Source of the DNA: Deltaproteobacteria bacterium
GTDB lineage: Bacteria; Desulfobacterota; DSM-4660; Desulfatiglandales; HGW-15
DNA: 8,199 nucleotides
Assembly: GCA_030671095.1 (NCBI GenBank)
Contig: DAOVAK010000096.1
Location: 1-8,199, forward strand
Direction of reading: 5' to 3'
The notes under the pieces are model-generated. The model was not told the DNA's origin, did not search any database, and saw only the letters and a program-made list of their open reading frames with translations. Position 1 is the stretch's first letter. Every line of letters begins with the position of its first letter. A program made the position numbers and the translations under genes. Below are positions 7,264 to 8,199 of this stretch, piece after piece.

Positions 7264-7273
7264 AAGCCATGTC

Positions 7274-7298
7274 GGGGGTTCGATTCCCCTTTCCCGCT
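7274..7298 (+). tRNA. 3' fragment of a tRNA, probably tRNA-Gly (non-functional relic or att site)
   Basis: The T stem GGGGG (7274-7278), the 7-base loop TTCGATT (7279-7285) and the stem CCCCT (7286-7290) fit tRNA positions 49-65, with the conserved G53-C61 pair and TTCGA loop. TTCCCGC (7291-7297) then fits the 3' acceptor strand and T7298 the discriminator base. TTCCCGCT is the 3' end of bacterial tRNA-Gly, and U73 with G71 fits glycine identity. No CCA is encoded. No matching 5' acceptor strand (GCGGGAA), D arm or anticodon arm lies at the right distance upstream; that space holds the oxidase remnant. The piece is therefore a fragment, of the kind left where an integrative element used a tRNA 3' end as its attachment site. 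Confidence 0.65.
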
Positions 7299-7342
7299 TA
7301 CTGTACTTCCTAATTCAGAAAAGAATGAGGAGGGTTTTTCCA

Positions 7343-7786
7343 TTACGTTTCAAATATGGAAGGTGATGTGTGGAATGGATTTATCACGGCTAGGCTTCCA
7401 AATTTCATCCCTTCTTGAAAATCCTCTGATAGTAAATAGCTGCAATCAGAAATCTGAGCTGTGGATACAATCAGGGCGTCCCACCAAGAGAGTTTGTGTT
7501 TATCCTGGACGTTCCATGCTCCCTCCATAATACGGTTGTCTACGGGTATCGGACGCCAGGAAAAGAATGTACGTAATTCTCTGCGAGCGGATTCTTTATC
7601 CAGACCTGGCCGCAACTTCTCAGTCACTGTTACATAGTATTCCTGGAGAACCTGGTAGCTGAGCCGGCCTGAGCGTATGTTCCAGAGATGCTTCATCCAG
7701 TCCATGGCGATGGGCTGTTTTTGCGGCTCCGAAGTGTCTCTACTATAGACAAGAACATTGGTGTCAACGAAGATCCTATCTGCCAT
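7343..7786 (-). CDS. vapC: PIN-domain ribonuclease toxin (VapC-like)
   Basis: With the start used here, 147 residues with the full PIN acidic set: D8 in FVDTNVLVY, E49 in QEYY, D103 in WWDALI, and D122 in LLSEDFQEG. VapC-type toxins are Mg2+-dependent RNases that cut tRNA or rRNA and are held inactive by the antitoxin encoded just upstream. The frame is open up to a GTG at 7816, with ATGs at 7795 and 7786. None has a clear SD, and ATG 7786 gives the canonical MADRIFVDTN start. It overlaps the antitoxin stop by 11 bp, so the toxin probably depends on translational coupling. All four acidic residues are present, so it is presumably active. Plasmid or island maintenance or stress functions are possible; the target RNA cannot be predicted. 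Confidence 0.88.
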   Translation of the reverse strand: MADRIFVDTNVLVYSRDTSEPQKQPIAMDWMKHLWNIRSGRLSYQVLQEYYVTVTEKLRPGLDKESARRELRTFFSWRPIPVDNRIMEGAWNVQDKHKLSWWDALIVSTAQISDCSYLLSEDFQEGMKFGSLAVINPFHTSPSIFET

Positions 7787-8006
7787 GGAGTTCATCGCGG
7801 CGAGGATATGTATCACCAGGGGTTTTTAAAATTCGAGGAGGTTGTTCCAGGTAATGCTGCATCGCAGCCTGATAGGTTTCCTCCTCACTCATCTTCTCTT
7901 TCAATAATTCGGCAACGAGACGGGAAAGGCTCATATCGCGTTCCGCTGCGCGAATTCTAGCCCATCGGGCAACTTCTTCCTCAAGAGTTATAGTTACATT
8001 CTTCAT
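7776..8006 (-). CDS. vapB: Ribbon-helix-helix antitoxin (VapB-like)
   Basis: A 76-residue partner of the PIN toxin. Residues 3-8 (NVTITL) form the DNA-binding beta strand, and helices at about 9-22 and 26-39 complete an RHH fold. The tail with PPRILKTPGDTYPRRDELHG fits a toxin-binding region. The frame extends upstream to 8102, but the start is ATG at 8006: the protein begins there like other RHH antitoxins, and the upstream codons overlap a strong promoter. There is no SD before this ATG, and the -10 box lies only 6 bases away, so the mRNA may be leaderless. Autorepression by the antitoxin-toxin complex on the inverted repeats at 8009-8038 is the expected control for this family. Confidence 0.87.
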   Translation of the reverse strand: MKNVTITLEEEVARWARIRAAERDMSLSRLVAELLKEKMSEEETYQAAMQHYLEQPPRILKTPGDTYPRRDELHGR

Positions 8007-8008
8007 AC

Positions 8009-8021
8009 CACTAAAATAGTG
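8009..8021. promoter_or_regulatory. Candidate operator 1 (inverted repeat over the vapBC -10 box)
   Basis: CACTA (8009-8013) and TAGTG (8017-8021) form a perfect inverted repeat around AAA, and enclose the -10 box. A protein bound here would block transcription of the toxin-antitoxin operon. RHH antitoxins usually bind short palindromes of this kind in their own promoters; binding is inferred. Confidence 0.5.
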
Positions 8022-8041
8022 TAACACATATTTTGTGTCAA
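8013..8041 (-). promoter_or_regulatory. Promoter of the toxin-antitoxin operon
   Basis: On the - strand a perfect -35 TTGACA (8036-8041), a 17-bp spacer (8019-8035) and the -10 TATTTT (8013-8018). The usual start point, 7 bases past the -10 box, falls on the A of the antitoxin ATG (8006). Confidence 0.7.
8024..8038. promoter_or_regulatory. Candidate operator 2 (inverted repeat between -35 and -10)
   Basis: ACACA (8024-8028) and TGTGT (8034-8038) form a perfect inverted repeat with a 5-base spacer, lying in the promoter spacer and the edge of the -35 box. It does not have the same sequence as operator 1, so the two may bind differently or only one may be used. Confidence 0.4.
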
Positions 8042-8118
8042 TAGAGAGTTCGCTTCCCAAACTGTCTCCCTGCGAAACATGTCGTAAGTAGGGGTCCCTC
8101 ATCGCTCAAAAAACCCGA

Positions 8119-8199
8119 TCACATCATCTTTTCCTCCACCGTGTTCTTCACGATCATCTTGTAGGCAATCACCTTTCTCGTCTGCCCGATTCGGTGCAG
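8119..8199 (-). CDS. C-terminal end of an SNF2-family helicase/ATPase (partial, cut by window)
   Basis: The last 26 codons before TGA at 8119-8121, continuing off the right edge. The protein reads LHRIGQTRKVIAYKMIVKN then TVEEKMM. HRIGQT is helicase motif VI with its arginine finger, and the following stretch up to TVEEK is the standard continuation in SNF2/RapA-type ATPases, which move on DNA or remodel nucleic-acid complexes. Family members usually carry some 20-30 more residues after VEEK, so this protein stops early. Whether the gene is intact upstream cannot be seen. It runs in the same direction as the toxin-antitoxin operon and ends about 110 bp before its start codon; the operon has its own promoter. 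Confidence 0.78.
   Translation of the reverse strand: MHRIGQTRKVIAYKMIVKNTVEEKMM

Noticed and set aside
6999..7343. 114-codon open frame on the - strand covering the oxidase relic and the tRNA fragment
   Set aside because: It is in a different frame from the recognisable oxidase C-terminus and reads through the tRNA fragment, so it is not a real gene.
7078..7530. 150-codon open frame on the + strand
   Set aside because: It crosses the oxidase relic, the tRNA fragment and the 3' end of the toxin gene in antisense, and its translation has no family features.
8007..8102. N-terminal extension of the antitoxin to 8102
   Set aside because: The extra 32 codons overlap the TTGACA/TATTTT promoter and do not resemble RHH antitoxins; the start at 8006 fits the family.
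8101..8119. Possible terminator: A/T run flanked by ATCG and CGAT downstream of the helicase stop
   Set aside because: The arms are only 4 bp and the T-run is in the loop, not after a stem, so it does not form an intrinsic terminator.
1..8199. CRISPR array, insertion sequence or transposase
   Set aside because: I saw no regularly spaced repeats, no transposase-like protein and no terminal inverted repeats; the only mobility trace is the tRNA fragment.

Overview
The window looks like bacterial chromosome: tightly packed genes with good Shine-Dalgarno sites and moderate to fairly high GC in the coding parts. The protein families (molybdenum hydroxylase, transketolase, transaldolase, an isopropylmalate-dehydrogenase-type remnant, a GlcD-type oxidase remnant, a PIN/RHH toxin-antitoxin pair, an SNF2 helicase end) suggest a metabolically versatile environmental bacterium. 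A deltaproteobacterial/Desulfobacterota-like source is a guess from style only; no phylogenetic marker is present.

Positions 1-4326 (+): a two-gene operon. The first gene is the molybdopterin-binding large subunit of a xanthine dehydrogenase/aldehyde oxidase-family enzyme, with its extreme N-terminus cut by the window edge. Six bases later, with a GTG start and a strong SD, comes a full-length transketolase-family enzyme. Positions 4313-5167 (-): a metallo-beta-lactamase-fold hydrolase that converges on the transketolase and overlaps its 3' end by 14 bp. Its first zinc motif reads ExHxDH instead of HxHxDH.

Positions 5168-5919: no intact gene. An AT-rich stretch leads into gene debris. A GNAT acetyltransferase is cut off after about 49 residues. 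It is followed by a decarboxylating dehydrogenase of the isocitrate/isopropylmalate/tartrate type reduced to about 20 N-terminal residues joined out of frame to about 36 C-terminal residues.

Positions 5920-7002 (-): a complete transaldolase-family protein with a good SD and a plausible sigma70 promoter about 90 bp upstream. Between it and the next gene lie two further relics: the last ~28 codons of a GlcD-like FAD-linked oxidase (7177-7263, -), and next to them the 3' end (T arm plus acceptor strand) of a tRNA, most likely tRNA-Gly (7274-7298, +). The tRNA piece is probably a trace of integration at a tRNA gene.

Positions 7343-8006 (-): a VapBC-like toxin-antitoxin operon, with an RHH antitoxin first and a PIN toxin overlapping it. 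The promoter is unusually legible: TTGACA, 17 bp, TATTTT, with two inverted repeats laid over it, and a -10 box so close to the ATG that the antitoxin mRNA may be leaderless. Positions 8119-8199 (-): the C-terminal end of an SNF2-family helicase (motif VI HRIGQ) running off the window edge.

Overall this is a functional metabolic segment next to a stretch of repeated gene loss and probable past integration. I see no clear new multi-gene system. The most notable items are the layered gene debris, the tRNA fragment, the compact vapBC control region and the molybdenum hydroxylase-transketolase pairing.
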